This document shows, one piece after another, positions 11,101 through 23,028 of a stretch of 64,000 bases of DNA. Below the pieces are notes generated by a model. That model did no database searches. It saw only the letters and a list, made by a program, of their open reading frames with translations, and was not told the origin of the DNA. Source of the DNA: Bisporella sp. PMI_857 (lineage: Eukaryota; Ascomycota; Leotiomycetes; Helotiales; Helotiaceae); assembly GCA_021307315.1 (NCBI GenBank), contig JAJSPD010000002.1:310001-374000 (forward strand). Direction: 5' to 3'. The translations under genes and the position numbers were made by a program. Numbering within the stretch: the first letter of the stretch is position 1; each line of letters starts with the position of its first letter.

Positions 11101-12885
11101 CATAGTCTTCAAAGTCAACCAAGCTTCGGAAGCATGACATCTCCAATTGGAATCCCTCCTCAACCTCCTGTGCAAAGTGCTGGTGGTTTTTTTGACAATG
11201 CTCCACGCCAGGCACCGACAAGCGGAATCTCGGAATTTTTACGCCAAGAAGATTTGTCTCGTCTTAATCTACAAGACCGCCCACAGCACCTTTTTAGCTC
11301 AAATGTGCCAGCTTCGCAAGGAATACATGCCCAACAGATCAATGCTCTTTTTGGACAACACTCTGATGTACAACAACAACAGCAGCGTGATGCTGCCAGA
11401 GTTGAGCAAGCTCGCCAAGAACCTCGATTTCGTGAATGGGAACAGCTCAGATCACAGACAGATTTAGAAGACCTTGACCAGCCTTCTGCCAGTGCTGCGA
11501 GCGACCCAATTGGACCTGCTCATCAGCAACAGCAGTTCCAAGCACCACCAACAGCAGTGGAAGAGCAAGTTGCTCCTGAGCCTGAAGTACTTTCACTCAG
11601 TCAACAAATTCAAAAAACTGTTTCAGCAAAGCAATCTCCGCATCCTGCTGCCCAGCCAGATTCACCATGGACCAAGGTTGACCCTAGCCTCCCAATGCCC
11701 TTTCCCCCACCGCCACAGTCGACTACTCCTCTTCCGGCGCCAACTGCTCAGAGAAGTCAGTCTAATTTACCGGCAGCCCTGACTATTGAAGAAAGGTCAC
11801 AATCTGGAACCCCAGAAGTTACGACTGCTGCAGCATCTATTGCGCCTTGGGCGAAAGAACCAACCGAGGCTACACGAGCCCCTTCTCTTTCCTTGAAAGA
11901 TATCCAAGAAGCTGAGGCTAAGCAGGCAGCTAAAGCTGAGGAGATAGCAGCAGCTAATCGTCGTGCGCAGTTGGAGCAAGAGATGAGAAATCTCAGCAGC
12001 CAACCAGTGGCTCCTGCTCCGGGACTACCAACTACATCAACTTGGGGGAATACCGCCTCACCGGCCACACCTTCCGCGCCATCTCCTTGGTCAACTACCT
12101 CAGCCAAGGTTCCAGCTTCAAGCAATGCAGCTTTGAAGAAGACTCTCGCAGATATCCAGCGTGAGGAAGAATTACGAAAGCAGAAGGCTGCAGCGGCAGC
12201 AGCAGCGGCTCAGCCAGTTCAAGGACTTTCTGGAGGTAAGCGCTATGCTGACCTTGCGAGCAAGCCAACTGGTGTTGCACCTACTTCTGCTAGCCCCTGG
12301 GCGACCGTTGGCGCTGGTGGAAAGGTGAAGATCCCGACTGGACCTGCTGCCTCTTCTCCTCAAACTTTGCGATCTTCTAGCAGTGCATCAATTCCTACAG
12401 TTGTGTCTCGCACCGCAGCACGCCCAGGCACTGCTACGCGGAGTGCTACCACCGGTGGAACAACCTCAGCATTGCTTGCGCAAGAGGAGTTTGACAAGTG
12501 GGTAAAGACCTCTTTAAAAAATGGCCTACCTTCAAACGTTGATGGTTAGTATTCCCGAGAAACCCGAAGTTGAGCATGCTAACATCTGAAAGTTGATAAC
12601 TTTTCTGAGTCAATTAAAGACTTCCCGCAGGAGGTTCTACGCGATGCTATATACGAGACTTCCAAGATGGCAATGGATGGGCGTCATTGGGCTGAGGAGT
12701 ACATGCGTCGCAAGAAGCTCGCTGCTAAGGGTATTGTTGAACCTTCTGGTACCGGTGTATCTGCCTCGACGGGAAGCGCCCAAGCTGGGGGCTGGAATGA
12801 GGTTGCCAAGAAGGGCCCTCAGAAGGAGGAGGCACCTACTGGCTACAAGGTTGTCCCTAACAAGAAGAAGGGTAGCAAGAAGTAA
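8198..12885 (+). CDS. GYF-domain protein, Smy2/Syh1-like
   Basis: Exons 8198-8307, 8478-8835, 8883-9479, 9586-12544 and 12593-12885, giving 1438 residues. Acceptors were chosen so that the conserved N-terminal Trp (GDW) and frame are kept; the first intron has a GCTAAT branch 12 nt before its acceptor. The GYF domain lies at about residues 700-755: WVYLDPQGQVQGPWSGLEMH, then DWYKAQFF. GYF domains bind Pro-rich peptides; yeast Smy2 and Syh1 act in mRNA repression, collided-ribosome responses and ER-Golgi transport genetics. The rest is long, Gln/Ser/Pro/Ala-rich and probably disordered, with a Gln/Arg-rich stretch after the domain, an Ala run near 1180 and a conserved C terminus (FDKWVKTSLKNGL, then RHWAEEYMRRKK). 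The N-terminal SLPSSFASAAAG-type start is common in fungal orthologues. Length fits the family. Confidence 0.87.
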
Positions 12886-13349
12886 AGCCTTGTATCATTG
12901 TTGTATTACTAAGTTATCTCTGTATAGCTGTCATAGCGTTGGTAACAGCATTCGTGGGAGGGTGCATCAGCGGCTTTGCAATTTTTTGTACCAAAACTAG
13001 TATCAATAGTAGGCCTTTGTTGTATATTAAATTTCAGACACTTCACTTTAGACTCGAATGTAAGGCATCTTAATTGGTACATAAGTCACTTAGGAAGTAT
13101 CCTCAAAGACACTAGATGCATGGAAGGACATGGTTCTTTGTCTTTGCGTAATAGGCGCATCTTGGTGTTTCTAGTCGATCCATCCCCTTTCTTACGATGG
13201 TAGCTTGAAACTATGCTGGTCTAGGGTTGGGATAATTTAATGGATATGGTCACGTGCTTACAAATCAAAAAAATCTGAACTGTGGGAAATTTTTAGAATT
13301 GATTTTCATTCTTCAGAAACTATCCCGCCTTCCTCAAACTTGAAGCAAG
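12886..13349. other. Tandem intergenic spacer
   Basis: 464 bp holding the 3' end of the Smy2-like gene and the promoter of the TPR gene. No distinct element recognised. Confidence 0.35.
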
Positions 13350-16226
13350 ATGGCTAAAGATACAGTTATTCTAGGCGATCGGACATTGGACGCCCTGATA
13401 TTCGATCTAGGATCTCTGAAACTTACTGAAGAGACTTCAGATACTGTGACAGCCTACCTTGATGGGGACTACAGAGCAGTTCTTCGAAATGCAACATCTC
13501 AAGCCTTATATAACCAGCTCTATGAATCTCCACGAGATCATGAAATCGGATTTAAGAGATTGGCGGTCGACGATGAAGCTGGGACTGTACTAGTCTTTTT
13601 GACCGGACTCGCAGCCTTTAATGCCTTTCTTCAAGCCAATGTCACGGGACCACCACTCGATTTCAAAGGCATTTTCCAAAATCCAGGGTCGAACCTTAAT
13701 TTTAAAAATCAGTGTCTACAAAGTCTGGATGTTGATGGCGTCTCTGTGTATCAACACATTCCCTATGTTGAGCTTTTCTGCCTTGCTCGTTTAGTCTTTG
13801 TCACTTATTTCCCACGCATCGCAGATTCTTCCTCCAGGGATTGCAGATGGATGCGCATCAGGATCAACGCTTATCATCAGCGCCTTCTTTCTGGCTTGTC
13901 CGGAGCCAGATTAAACGATTTTAGTGTGCTGCAAGATGCTATTGAAAAGGATCTGAATGGTTTGGAGGCTGAACTCATGGCAGAAGAGTCGAAGTATACT
14001 ACAGAAGCAAAGGTCCAGTTTTTTCTTGAGAAAGCTCAGATCTATATAATGCAAGGTCTCGATTTCAAGGCTAAGGAGAATGTCAATCTGGCTAAAAATG
14101 TTTCCGGATTTAGCTATGCGCTCTCTGGGGCTCTTGGCAAGAGGACGAAGTTTCAACAGAATGACACTTCCCAGCTTGTTGTCTTCGCGAGAAGTAAGGA
14201 ATTTGATGATTGCGAGTGCTCAGGACAAATTTTGTCTACGAATCTCGAGAAAAGTACACTTCCGATTGGAAGTGCAGATAGCCTTCACACACAATCTAGT
14301 AGCTCTGGTCCCACAGCTTTGGAATTGAACGACGATACTCTGCTTGAGAATATTAAATTTACCAAGCTAGAATCGGATAAGGTTGATAATTCTGCTCTCC
14401 CTACTGAGCTTAAAGATATGCGGCCAGATGAACAACCACAACTCAAGCCTTTAGATCAGATTACACTTCTTACAGAAGCTACGCTTAAAGACACGCTCTC
14501 GCCTCTCGATAAGCTGAGCCGTGAGGAGATCCTCCCGTACGCTGCTCGAGTACTGGCAGATAAGCCTACTAATTGGCAGATTTATACACAGGCTCTTCTG
14601 GTCAGAAGCCGAATTGAATCCCATCGGTCCAGGACTCAGGAAAGAAGCGTTCTCCAACTACAAGTTATTGTAGATCAGATCATTGCAGACACACAGGAAG
14701 ACGCAGGTTCATCAACTGATGGAGTTCCAGAGATTCGTGTGACTCAATTTCTCCCCCGAGCAAAGGCATCTGAGTCTGCACCGGTTTACGAAAGACTAAA
14801 GTACATTTATCAACTTAACACGCCGACGCGATGGGAGATTGAAACAGAGCTGGCCTATGCATGGAGTAACGCAGGCAGTCTCGTTAGTGCATTAGAGATC
14901 TTTAAGCGCCTGAAGCTCTGGGCGGAGACTGCACTCTGTTACCATTCCGTAGGTCAAGAAGATAAAGCCAGACGAGTAGTTCGAAGACAATTGTTCTATT
15001 CCTCCAAGAGTGCTGATATGGATAAGTACGACGTCGATGCTGAAGAAGTTGTGACCGAGAAATGGGATGGCGAGCTCCGGTCACCTCCACCACCTCATTC
15101 TCCGCGCCTTTGGTGCATTCTTGGGGACCTCGATCAAGACCCAAACTGCTGGCAGCGGGCATGGGAAATATCTAGACACAGGTATGCTAGAGCACAGCGA
15201 ACTTTAGGAGAATATTTTACCAAGCAAGGTGATTTCGAAAGCGCGAGGGCAGCATATATGAAGGCTACTGTTGTAAATCGACAAAATAGCGATACATGGA
15301 GTCGATTAGGGGATATCGACCTTGCGGTGGGGAACTGGGATGGGGCGGTCATTGCTTTCCAGCAAGCAATAATGATCGACGATACAGACGCAAAAACCTA
15401 TAGTAATCTAGGCTCCGCGCTTCTCTCTAAACACGCAGAAATGATTTCTTTACAGAAATCAGCTGTTCATATCACGGCAAGTACTGAGCTTGGTGATGAG
15501 TTTTCCTTACCAGAAGCAAAAGAGCAATCACCTAAGGAGGTTCTTGGACAGGCTCTGAAGGCTTATAAGCGCGCGGCTGCCATCGCACATGACAACTGGA
15601 GGATATGGGACAACGTCATCACGATTGCTAGCAGAATGACACCTCCTTCTTTCCCGGATATCCTAATGGGCATGCGAGCTGTGATACGGATTCGAGCTCC
15701 TACTGTAGGAGAGAATGCAGTGGATGTGGATATTCTCCGTGCTTTGATTCTTGAAGTTACAAGCCGTGAGAGACAAGGTGGTGAGACAGTTGGAGGTGTA
15801 TATATACCACCTCGAGGAAGTCTTGCCCGTGCAACAATCGAAATGATTGGTTCTGATATTGTGCCTTTGATCACCAAGCGTCCAGAACTATGGGCATTGG
15901 TAGAAAAGCTGAAACTCTATATTAGGGACTATTCAGGTGCATTAGCATGTGCTGAGAAGACGTGGAGGATGGCAAGCCAAGGAGAACGCTGGCTTCAAGA
16001 GGTTGATGAATGGAAAGTGGTAGTTTCAACGACGGATAATCTGGCAAGTGCATATGAGAATTATGGCCCCATGGAGTACGAAGATGGTACAGTGGTTGAG
16101 AATGGCTGGAAGTTGAAGGCAAGAAACGCTGTACGAGGCATCATGGGCAAGGCAAAAGATGTGTGGGAAGATACACCTGAATGGAAAGTCCTGCAAGAGA
16201 AGCTAGAAGAGCTGAAAAACATGTAG
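13350..16226 (+). CDS. emw1: TPR-repeat protein, TTC27/Emw1 family
   Basis: Single exon, 958 residues, starting at the first ATG. The N-terminal half is helical without strong motifs. A run of tetratricopeptide repeats begins around residue 600: RHRYARAQRTLGEYF with DFESARAAYMKATVVN, then TWSRLGDIDLAVGNWDGAVI, then TYSNLGSALL and ALKAYKRAAAIAHDNWRIWD. This layout and the NCWQRAWE lead-in match TTC27 and yeast Emw1 (YNL313C). Emw1 is essential and linked genetically to cell-wall integrity; TTC27 has been tied to assembly of large complexes. The biochemical role is not established, so no reaction is assigned. Placement is tandem behind the Smy2-like gene. Confidence 0.88.
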   Translation: MAKDTVILGDRTLDALIFDLGSLKLTEETSDTVTAYLDGDYRAVLRNATSQALYNQLYESPRDHEIGFKRLAVDDEAGTVLVFLTGLAAFNAFLQANVTGPPLDFKGIFQNPGSNLNFKNQCLQSLDVDGVSVYQHIPYVELFCLARLVFVTYFPRIADSSSRDCRWMRIRINAYHQRLLSGLSGARLNDFSVLQDAIEKDLNGLEAELMAEESKYTTEAKVQFFLEKAQIYIMQGLDFKAKENVNLAKNVSGFSYALSGALGKRTKFQQNDTSQLVVFARSKEFDDCECSGQILSTNLEKSTLPIGSADSLHTQSSSSGPTALELNDDTLLENIKFTKLESDKVDNSALPTELKDMRPDEQPQLKPLDQITLLTEATLKDTLSPLDKLSREEILPYAARVLADKPTNWQIYTQALLVRSRIESHRSRTQERSVLQLQVIVDQIIADTQEDAGSSTDGVPEIRVTQFLPRAKASESAPVYERLKYIYQLNTPTRWEIETELAYAWSNAGSLVSALEIFKRLKLWAETALCYHSVGQEDKARRVVRRQLFYSSKSADMDKYDVDAEEVVTEKWDGELRSPPPPHSPRLWCILGDLDQDPNCWQRAWEISRHRYARAQRTLGEYFTKQGDFESARAAYMKATVVNRQNSDTWSRLGDIDLAVGNWDGAVIAFQQAIMIDDTDAKTYSNLGSALLSKHAEMISLQKSAVHITASTELGDEFSLPEAKEQSPKEVLGQALKAYKRAAAIAHDNWRIWDNVITIASRMTPPSFPDILMGMRAVIRIRAPTVGENAVDVDILRALILEVTSRERQGGETVGGVYIPPRGSLARATIEMIGSDIVPLITKRPELWALVEKLKLYIRDYSGALACAEKTWRMASQGERWLQEVDEWKVVVSTTDNLASAYENYGPMEYEDGTVVENGWKLKARNAVRGIMGKAKDVWEDTPEWKVLQEKLEELKNM

Positions 16227-18894
16227 ACTGCCGCCATGGAGTGGCTCCCTTCAATGGTTCCGACCTGATCTCGTAATTCATTCGCTAGATCAAAAGATTC
16301 GTCTCTAGCTACCCTTTGTGAGATCATTATGTTTAAGTCTAGGCCCTTTTATTTGCGAAGGCTGTGCTCACTATCGCCGGTCCGCCCGGACCTAGATTCG
16401 TGGCCGCTGTGGAATGCCCATCTCCACTGTTCATGCTCCGGGTCAAGGAGCAGGAAAAGCAATGCCTGAAGCATGTTACCACAGAAAAACCCACAAAGTG
16501 CTAGTTACGAAGATCTGAGTAACATCTCAGTAATACTAACGAAGACGGGTGACTTTGGGCATCAGCGGCTTACTATCTCATCCGGCTAGGCTCGCCTATG
16601 TTGACATCTTGCAAAGACATATTACCAGAACCACAGAAGAGGAACTAGAACTATGGATTATCCAGCGCTCGTTTTTCAGACAATAGGCATCTAGAATTCC
16701 TTCTCTGTAGCGCATTTCCAGAGGAGCGGCCCGATCCAATATGATGAAACTCAGCCATCAAAAAGGGTTGTAAATTGTGGATTGCCCATAGGTTGGACAG
16801 TGTGCATCCTCCGAAGCCTTGCTCGCGCTCCAAGATTATTGAGAGGTAGCACAGCCAGCAACCCGAGGTCTTTATATATATTGTTTCTGAAACCGCATAC
16901 TGATAATGAAGAAACCCATCATCTCCCCACTGGTTGTGAGATTTGTGCGGAGATCTTAATAACGGCCTATACACAACTTGTGCACCGCAAAGAACGAGCA
17001 ATTGGCATCGTGCCCTGTGCTGCTGTGCTCATGTCCGATGCTGCCATCAAATACTCTACAGGGTCCATAGATATACCTACTCGATGGTCGCCCGTGTTCA
17101 TTCTTAATGTCAGCCTACTATAGGAAATGCAGGTCGAGGGAGAAGTGAAGAGTCTAGTGCACTTGACCACAGGTCCAGACCCTCCGATGGTAGGTTACGG
17201 GCAACTAGCGGGGAATTTCTTCAGAAGTTACACATCATAGCGTGGCCGTTTCTGTCCCGTGGCATTCTATGCGGAGATGCTTATCGATATTATGCTTACT
17301 TATAGACTACTAGACCAGTAAGCACCAACAATGGAAAGTCATGATCATGATCGTGACCATGCAGCGATATCATGTGTCGACCTATAAGGACATAACGGTG
17401 CATGCATATGCCTGAGATTTGGCTATCTTCTGCAGGGGATTTTCGTACAGATGTATAGTATATTTCCGTCCCACTGAACATTTTCATTTCTTCACTCAAT
17501 CCCCACACAACCAATAATGCTGTGAGAGTATAATTAATGATCACTCATACGATCTATTTTCTCATGTCTTTTTTTGTAATGCTTGCCAGTCGAGTAAATT
17601 GGCCTTAATTGACCTTTATTTGTGGATATCGATTGCTCAAAGTATTCCAAATATAGCCTCATTTGCACACAGCCAGCTCTACCCTTCCCTTGACCAAAGA
17701 ACTTGGTTGCAGAACAACCAATAAATCATAATGTTCCGCTGCAGCCTCTTTATTTTTCCTGTTAATTTGCCCAGATGCGTGTTCTATCCCCCAGGGCGTT
17801 TTATGTTTAAGGCTAGAAGATCTGAAAAGTGATTGTTGAGTGGCTAGATCAAAATCTATGTCAGACGCCATTGAAGGTAAAATCACTTCGCTTGGATGTA
17901 TAGAGGCAGCAGCAAATAGCAGTAATAAAATTATTCAGAAATAATATCGTTACTGCAACCATAGTTGTGCAACCTGAGAACTAAGAATTTCGAAATTGGA
18001 TACTTGGTGGCACAACGAAGTCGGAAATTGTGGAACAATGCGTTCAAATTGCTCTATGGTTTCTTATCTGTAGAAAAGGGATAGAATAGAACAGAGGTTT
18101 TGTTAATTTTACAGAAATATTTATCCGACAGTAGGTCCGACACAAATCAACATAATTATGCAATACATTCCCCTATAACCCCTCCCCCTTGCGCAATATC
18201 GAAATATGAAAGATTTCTGATACATAAAGAGGTCAAGATGCAGGTGTTGACAGCAGCCCGAAGTAAGGACAATTACATGACAATTTAGTTCAATCGGAGT
18301 GTCCGAGACATCAAACCAAAGCCACCTGTTACACTCATATCATGACTCTGACCCGCCGGGGGGGTGCAGCAGGAAATTCCACCTAATTGTTCCATGGGAA
18401 GCAGGTCCCGTCGAGCCGCAATATTAACGCCGTGGGCTTAGACTGTGCGACCTCGCACGGCATCGGATTCAGGACCATATGTCACACAAGCACAGTTCAA
18501 CAAAGTCGCAGAAAAATCGACTGGTCATAAATTATGTACCGTCTGGGAAAGGGAAAACAAAGCTCATGCAACGCCAACACTGAAGGGGGAAAAGCATACC
18601 ATACTCCGTGAACCCCGCCCCATTTTATCACCAGGTAGTCTGTCTGAGAACGGACACGCCCGCGTCTGGCTTTCCCCGCCCCGAAAGTATCTTTTTCGTC
18701 TATTCAATACGCCTTGCCACGTTATAGTGAATCCCCAAATGCAACAACGCCTAAAAGCTATGCTCCATCCATGCCCAATTAACCAATCCCATTTGTCGTT
18801 GTCGTAGATCATCAAGCCATCAATCAGTCACTTATTCATGCGAGCGCCAGCAACACCAAAAAAAAAGGTTCGGCACCGTCATCGTTGTCATCCA
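16227..18894. other. 2.7-kb convergent gap without a confident gene
   Basis: Both flanking genes end into this stretch, so no known promoter is needed here. Frames of 60-120 codons on both strands overlap one another (for example 16651-17001 minus against 16782-17123 plus), with no family resemblance and no splice chain that lengthens them. Near 18620-18690 CCCCGCCCC occurs twice, a core suited to Mig1/CreA-type binding. It may hide a noncoding RNA or lineage-specific gene. Confidence 0.4.
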
Positions 18895-19948
18895 TTATTG
18901 GGACTTCCCATTTCCATTCATCGTTAATCGTGCCTCATCAGGCGGTCCCAGTCTACGAATGAGCTTGGCAGGTACGCCGCCTACCAGCACATTCTCCTCA
19001 ACGTCCTTGGTCACAACCGCGCCAGCAGCAACTGTCGATCCGGATCCAACGCTAACTGCAATGATATGAATTAGCATTTGCTTGCGACTGACGGTAATGG
19101 AACTTTGCCTTAGGATCATTCTCAGGACCCAGGAAGATGGCTGATCGTCAAACGACTAAAAATATACTCACTGCCAGGCAATATCGTTGCATTCGCACCG
19201 ATCCAGACGTAGTCACCAATTCTGACAGGCTTGGCATGGGAACCGCCATTGCGCCGGCGATCTGCGGACTCGACCTCATGCGTATCTGTACAGATGCAGA
19301 CACCTGGCCCTATTAAAGCGCCGTTGCCAATTGAGACAGGTGCGCTGTCGTATATCGATACACTGCATTCCAGGTAAGCACTTGCCGGGGAACAAAAAAT
19401 GCGGTGAAGATCAAGTAGCACTTCGCCTGCCCAAAGCATTTCCACAACGCAAGCGCACTAAGGTGATACATCATATTTCTCCGGTGTACCATTCGGTGCA
19501 GGTTCTTGCGGCCGATAATAAAGTACCTTTGTGCCCCGTCAAGGAAAGCTGGCGTGACGCAAGGGGGAATTGGACGTACTTGCGATTGATATATGTTCCA
19601 TTTCCAATGAAGGTCTGGCAACCCCATGTAATGAAAAGAGGCGCCTCAATGTTGGTTGTCGGGCCAAGTTTTCCCATGATTTGTCTTGCGACCGCCATGC
19701 GTCTTTCCTTTAAAGTTTCCAGCGTGTCATCATCGCCGATGTGTTCGTTGTTGAACTCTTGGAGACGTCTGCGGATCATGAGCTTGTGATCAAGCATAGC
19801 TTGCGAATTGGCTGCCTTAAAACTGGACGGCTCAGTTAGTAGATGCAGCATAAAACGGTTCATCTTTAGATTGGCCGCTTTACTTCAAGCCGCAGATCAT
19901 CCGTTCATATTCTTTGCTCCATGGTACATCGACATCGCTTTCCTTCAT
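18895..19948 (-). CDS. Maltose/galactoside-type O-acetyltransferase (left-handed beta-helix)
   Basis: Exons 19948-19884, 19822-19580, 19362-19172 and 19055-18895, giving 219 residues. All joins fall on GT-AG sites and the last two restore hexapeptide rungs. Residues 1-60 form the N-terminal maltose-acetyltransferase segment (PWSKEYERMICGLNFKAANS). Hexapeptide repeats follow from about 75: NIEAPLFITWGCQTFIGNGT, NVSIYDSAPVSIGNGALIGP, THEVES, KPVRIGDYVWIGANATILPG and SVGSGSTVAAGAVVTKDV. The THEVES His is the expected catalytic base that transfers acetyl from acetyl-CoA to a sugar hydroxyl. Length matches the NodL/LacA/Maa family. The natural acceptor sugar in fungi is unknown, so only the class of reaction is assigned. 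The 217-nt second intron is longer than most here. Confidence 0.86.
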
Positions 19949-20605
19949 CCGTTCAATCGCGGGGTGGCAGGTGTGAGTATCTGTGCCTATAGGCATGTTG
20001 AAGGGGGGTGAGTTTTGGTAAGGACGGTGGTGGAAAGCGTGAAGATGAAATAGAAACCATCAAATTGTGAAGACATTGAAGAAACAATTATAGTCGCAGC
20101 CTAAACAATGTGACTTGTAGATCATAGAGACTAAGGTAATTGGAAGTGGTACCGAGTGAATAAGAAAAAATGAGTAACAGAGCAAAGCGAGAGTGAATAA
20201 GAAAGTTGAGATCTTGAAGGTTCGAGGGCATCTCACTTTTACTTGTCATTGAAACGTATGCCTGCAACAACAGCCTTACTGCTGCGGTGACGATCTAGAA
20301 TAGCAGTCTAACTACGGGGAATAGAGGTCCTTGAAGCCGATTGGATTACATTGACGATGGGGTTCCCAGTGGTCCCAAAACAATCTCTACTGAGCGCCGG
20401 TTTTCCCACCTGATAGGCGGGTTATATATGCAAGGACGAATCAGAAAAGGTACCATGCGGACGGAGACGTTGTAGAAATAGACTATGGTGTGATATATTA
20501 TAACAAGACTAATGCATGTAATACATCAAAAGAGATGCGATGTCCTCCTTCAGAACGCCATGCTGACCCAAGTACTGTAACATTCCCAGGGATATATGTC
20601 AGATC
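19949..20605. other. Tandem intergenic spacer
   Basis: 657 bp between the acetyltransferase start and the end of the MTP18-like gene, both minus strand. It should include the acetyltransferase promoter. No element stands out. Confidence 0.35.
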
Positions 20606-21526
20606 TTACAATTCCTTTTGCTTAGAACGAATATCCTTCCCCAGGATTTCTTCGCGTCCAGTGATCGGTGCGTTACCGACAGCCTCCTTTCCCCCGAATG
20701 TTTCAAATCCTTTGTGAAAAGCCCACTCCACTGCTGTTTCAACTGGCTTATCGAACAGGAACGGCAACGCGGGTACGGCCGCTAGTCCAAGGCCAATAGG
20801 ACCGTATGTTCTGATTCTAACATTTTTCACATCTTTAAAAGCCCTGCCAGAATATCGGACGATCGAATGTATCGTGAATGCGGGCAGGCCCATTGATGCG
20901 ATTCCTTGGAATAAGGCTCGTTGTACCATCACGGTTCTATAATCATTGATCGGCGCAACTACCCCCGGCTTCAAAGATAAGCCATTATCACTGGCTGCCG
21001 TCGATAGTTCCGTCTTCGCATCATTGTACCTCTCCTGCGCAGCCTCTCGAGGCAGCTCTGGGTGGAGAATTCTCTGGTTGCTGCAATATGCTTTGTATCC
21101 TTCATGTGACACATCCCCAACAAGATATGCCCATGACACGCCATAAGCCGCTCTTACAAGATTCGGGGGGGCTACCGGACGGAACGACTCTCCGATATCT
21201 GAAGTATATGCAACATATCGTTGTGCCGAAAGCAAGGCTGTCCTTATTCGAGTGGCGTATGCTGCATATCGGATATTGCTTTCCGTAGATGGAGGAGCCC
21301 TAAAATATTATTAGCAAACTGCTATCAGGAGATTGCAGGTGCGAGTAGCCATGCGGTTGGACTTTTTACGCAACCCAACAACTTACGCTCCATCATATAG
21401 TTCGTCGTAGAAATTATCCTCCTTATCCGCCCTATCCACGATTGCTTGAAGACTCGTAGGCAGTTTTTCGTTCTTGGGCAAACCCGTCGGGGGTGGGCCT
21501 CGAGGTTTGTCTGATTTGTCTGTCAT
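20606..21526 (-). CDS. Mitochondrial fission process protein 1-like (MTP18/MTFP1)
   Basis: Exons 21526-21387 and 21299-20606, giving 277 residues. The frame joins DELYDGA to APPSTESNIRY across an 87-nt intron. The body carries the MTP18 family core: TSDIGESFRPVAPPNLVRAA, YGVSWAYLVGDVSHEGYKAY, VQRALFQGIASMGLPAFTIH and GLAAVPALPFLFDKPVE. Three or four hydrophobic helices fit the integral inner-membrane protein of animals, where it promotes mitochondrial division and sits downstream of PI3-kinase signalling. The fungal form is longer than the human one (about 166 residues), mainly by N- and C-terminal extensions. It faces the ATP synthase subunit k gene across a 439-bp shared promoter. Family assignment is strong; a fission role in fungi is inferred. 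Confidence 0.86.
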
Positions 21527-21965
21527 ACTACTGGCAATATATTGTTGTCAAAGTTGCGCAACGGCGATGTAGAGCTGTTGGAGTTGTATAACACAGGCTA
21601 AATGTGCGACCGCTTGAATGCGGACCTGTTCGATCCTTCAAAGTACAGTTCCGTGTATATTAGGCAGGATTGTCGTGTATGTCACGAAAAGCAGTTAGCT
21701 AATTGTCCGTAATGTGTGCGTTGCAATAGCTCGTGTCCCAAACACGCTTTCGGTTGACCTCGGAATGCGGTCATCAATACTTACAGCCGGGATTGCCGCT
21801 GACGGCTCGGCTAAACGATAATCCGAGCCAAGTATCTACATCCGGGGTCCACTTCCATTTTGATACTGAGCATCCTGACATCTTGCTGGAAACAACAATC
21901 GAAGCCCAGCCATACCCAAAATAACCTCCACACCTTCACAAGATCTCAATTGCTAATCCGCTACG
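21527..21965. promoter_or_regulatory. Shared divergent promoter of two mitochondrial genes
   Basis: 439 bp between the start codons of the MTP18-like gene and ATP synthase subunit k. I saw no CCAAT box in either orientation. Confidence 0.45.
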
Positions 21966-22399
21966 ATGGTCCAATATTATGCTATCGCTGGTCGCCAAGT
22001 TGGCTCCCACTACGTACGTGCATTTTGGTTAAGCAGGATTTTCAAAGCTCTCCTAGAACCCATTGATTAGCTTGCACAGCCTTCCTGTATCAGAGATTGA
22101 CCTACTAACTCTTTCCTGGTATCTAGCTCGCTATGGCAGTTCTTGGTTTGATGGGAGGACTCACAGTGGCCCTAACAGGAGGTTCGAAAGTCGAGAAGGC
22201 GAAGGGGCCACCCATTAATGCTCAAAGCCCCGACGAGGAGAGCTTCATCAAGTGCGTTACCCGGAAATTTAACCCAACAAAGGGATTAAATCTTGTTCCT
22301 TGCGATCATTGCTGACAAATCCTTAGGGACTTTCTGAAGCAAGCAGAGGGAGGAGAGAAGAGCATTGCAGAGCAAGCAAAAGCGGCAGCCAAGCACTAG
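21966..22399 (+). CDS. atp19: ATP synthase subunit k (mitochondrial F1Fo, Atp19-like)
   Basis: Three exons, 21966-22013, 22127-22251 and 22327-22399, encode 81 residues. The protein starts MVQYYAIAGRQVGSHYLAMA, the signature of fungal subunit k, followed by one hydrophobic segment (VLGLMGGLTVALTGG) and a charged tail (FLKQAEGGEKSIAEQ). In yeast Atp19 is a small Fo subunit at the dimer interface of the mitochondrial ATP synthase and helps stabilise dimers and cristae. Every junction is GT-AG and all three phases agree. The gene is easily missed because no single exon is long. It is divergently paired with the MTP18-like inner-membrane gene. Confidence 0.88.
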
Positions 22400-23028
22400 A
22401 TGGTGGTGATAAGGATTAAGCGAAGAGAAGCAGCATCAACAACTTAAACTTCGCCGATATGTACATATAGAAAGGGTTATAGAATGCATGGATGAATGGC
22501 GCTCCATTCTCTGGAACCTGGCCTCCTATTGCGATTGCTCGTCATGAAGACAATAAACGCACTACAATAGTATCGCCCGTGATTGTAGGCTGCATGAAAG
22601 TTATGTCTTTGCTATACTGTTGGGATCTGGTTATCCTTTTTTTTAGTTCTAAGAAACTATGGGACAGACTCGAAGATCGGAAATTTCTCAAACGCTTCAC
22701 TATAGAACACGGATACTTCGAAGAATACTTATTCTCCAATCTAGAAATCTATGAGTTAAGTCTTTGAGTTGCCACAGCTTGAATAGACAAAAAGACAATT
22801 GATGCACCATGCTTGTTGGGGTTGCTTCATAATACACGTGACCTTCGTAATAGAATATACCGCCTAGCTTCTGAGGTTTGGGCGTACCAACTTTTCATAT
22901 TTCATGTCAGAACTACATTTAAAATAGTACTCTTGCTCTGTGTTGCGTATTTTATTGAGAAACGTATCGTCTCTCCACAGATCGTAATCCACCATCGCAA
23001 GAATTTTGAGCCTTGAACAACAGAAGGA
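22400..23028. other. Tandem intergenic spacer
   Basis: 629 bp between Atp19 and the SMP-30-like gene. Short frames on both strands have no recognisable content. Confidence 0.35.

Noticed and set aside
16651..17123. Two overlapping frames of about 115 codons on opposite strands
   Set aside because: Both cannot be coding over the same bases without support, and neither resembles a family or has splice partners.
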